A stretch of DNA of 7,371 nucleotides from Clostridium sp. CAG:632 (GTDB taxonomy: Bacteria; Bacillota; Clostridia; Lachnospirales; Lachnospiraceae), in the NCBI GenBank assembly GCA_000431515.1, contig HF991330.1, positions 40,276 to 47,646 on the forward strand. The letters are read 5' to 3'. The notes under the pieces were generated by a model. It saw nothing but the letters and a program-made list of their open reading frames with translations. It did not search any database and was not told the origin of the DNA. This document shows positions 6,854-7,371 of the stretch, piece by piece (position 1 is the first letter of the stretch; every line of letters starts with the position of its first letter). The translations under genes were made by a program, and so were the position numbers.

Positions 6854-6886
6854 AGAGAAATAAAAGACGGATGAGAGGAAGGCAGA

Positions 6887-7371
6887 ATGGCAAAGAATCG
6901 GATATTGATCATAGAGGATGAAGAGGCAATTGCAAAAATGATCGCCATGAACCTGAGGGTAGCGAACTATGAGACCCGGATCTATCAGGACGGACTGGAG
7001 GCAGAACAGGGTCTGCAGGAGGATCATATGTATGATCTGGCACTGCTTGATGTGATGCTGCCGGGAAAGAACGGGTTTGAGCTGTTAGAAGATATGAAGC
7101 GGTATGATATTCCGGTAATCTTTCTGACGGCAAAGGATGATCTGGATTCCAAGATTCAGGGACTGACCGGAGGTGCAGAGGATTATCTTGTGAAGCCGTT
7201 TGAAATTCTGGAGCTGATGGTCCGGATGGAAAAGGTACTGGAGAGAAGGAATAAGCTGGAGCCGGTGATCCGGATACTGGATATGGAGATCAATATGGAA
7301 GAGCATACGGTACGGAAGAACGGAGTGGAGATTCCGTTAAAGCCTATGGAATTTGAATTGCTGGCGGTACT
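6887..7371 (+). CDS. OmpR/PhoB-family response regulator (incomplete, runs off window)
   Basis: The first 161 codons of a DNA-binding response regulator are present with no stop before the window ends; family members are usually about 220-235 residues. The receiver domain (about 4-118) is complete: acidic pocket E10-D11, phospho-acceptor D55 in LLDVMLPG, switch T81 in FLTAKDD and K103 in the LVKPF motif. A linker follows, and from about residue 129 the start of a winged-helix domain is visible: a strand-rich stretch (ILDMEINMEEHTVRKNG) followed by LKPMEFELL, as in OmpR/PhoB proteins. AGAGGAAGG ends four bases before the ATG. A sensor histidine kinase gene is expected just beyond the window but is not seen. 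It has its own promoter, so control of the exporter by this regulator is possible but not shown. Confidence 0.93.
   Translation, partial: MAKNRILIIEDEEAIAKMIAMNLRVANYETRIYQDGLEAEQGLQEDHMYDLALLDVMLPGKNGFELLEDMKRYDIPVIFLTAKDDLDSKIQGLTGGAEDYLVKPFEILELMVRMEKVLERRNKLEPVIRILDMEINMEEHTVRKNGVEIPLKPMEFELLAV

Overview
The window reads as ordinary chromosomal DNA of a low-to-moderate GC Gram-positive anaerobe, most likely a member of Clostridia close to Lachnospiraceae. This placement is an inference from three things: strong purine-rich ribosome binding sites (GGGGAGGA, AAGGAGGT), intrinsic terminators with short T tracts, and the style of the proteins, especially a clostridial-type ABC exporter pair with a large extracellular insertion. 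No species is claimed. Every supported gene is on the plus strand. I saw no RNA gene, CRISPR array, insertion sequence or phage gene, and no gene-free stretch longer than 300 bases.

Layout. Positions 1-1120 hold a two-gene unit: a TetR-family regulator (87-674) and, 14 bases later, a stand-alone receiver-domain response regulator (689-1081), closed by a clear intrinsic terminator (1086-1120). Positions 1139-2693 hold rarA, encoding the AAA+ replication-fork maintenance ATPase, with a small two-helix membrane protein whose start codon overlaps the rarA stop codon. A 95-base AT-rich gap (2694-2788) carries an extended -10 promoter lying inside a long, spaced inverted repeat; the right arm of that repeat runs into the start codon of the next gene. 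Positions 2789-6785 hold two overlapping genes for the halves of a heterodimeric type IV ABC exporter, ended by an intrinsic terminator (6798-6834). A promoter whose -35 box sits within that terminator's downstream arm then leads into an OmpR/PhoB-family response regulator (6887 to the window edge, incomplete).

How the genes work together. The exporter halves form one machine. The first half has the degenerate catalytic residues (Asp in place of the Walker B Glu, Gln in place of the H-loop His) but an intact signature motif. The second half has an intact Walker B Glu and switch His but an altered signature (SQGQ). This is the asymmetric arrangement known for TM287/288 and BmrC/BmrD-type exporters. 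The first half also has an extracellular insertion of roughly 120-150 residues between its first two membrane helices. The regulators at either end belong to separate transcription units, and nothing in the sequence links them directly to the exporter.

Novelty. I see no complete undescribed system here. The points most worth a second look are the inverted repeat over the exporter promoter and start codon, the extracellular insertion, and the promoter embedded in a terminator.
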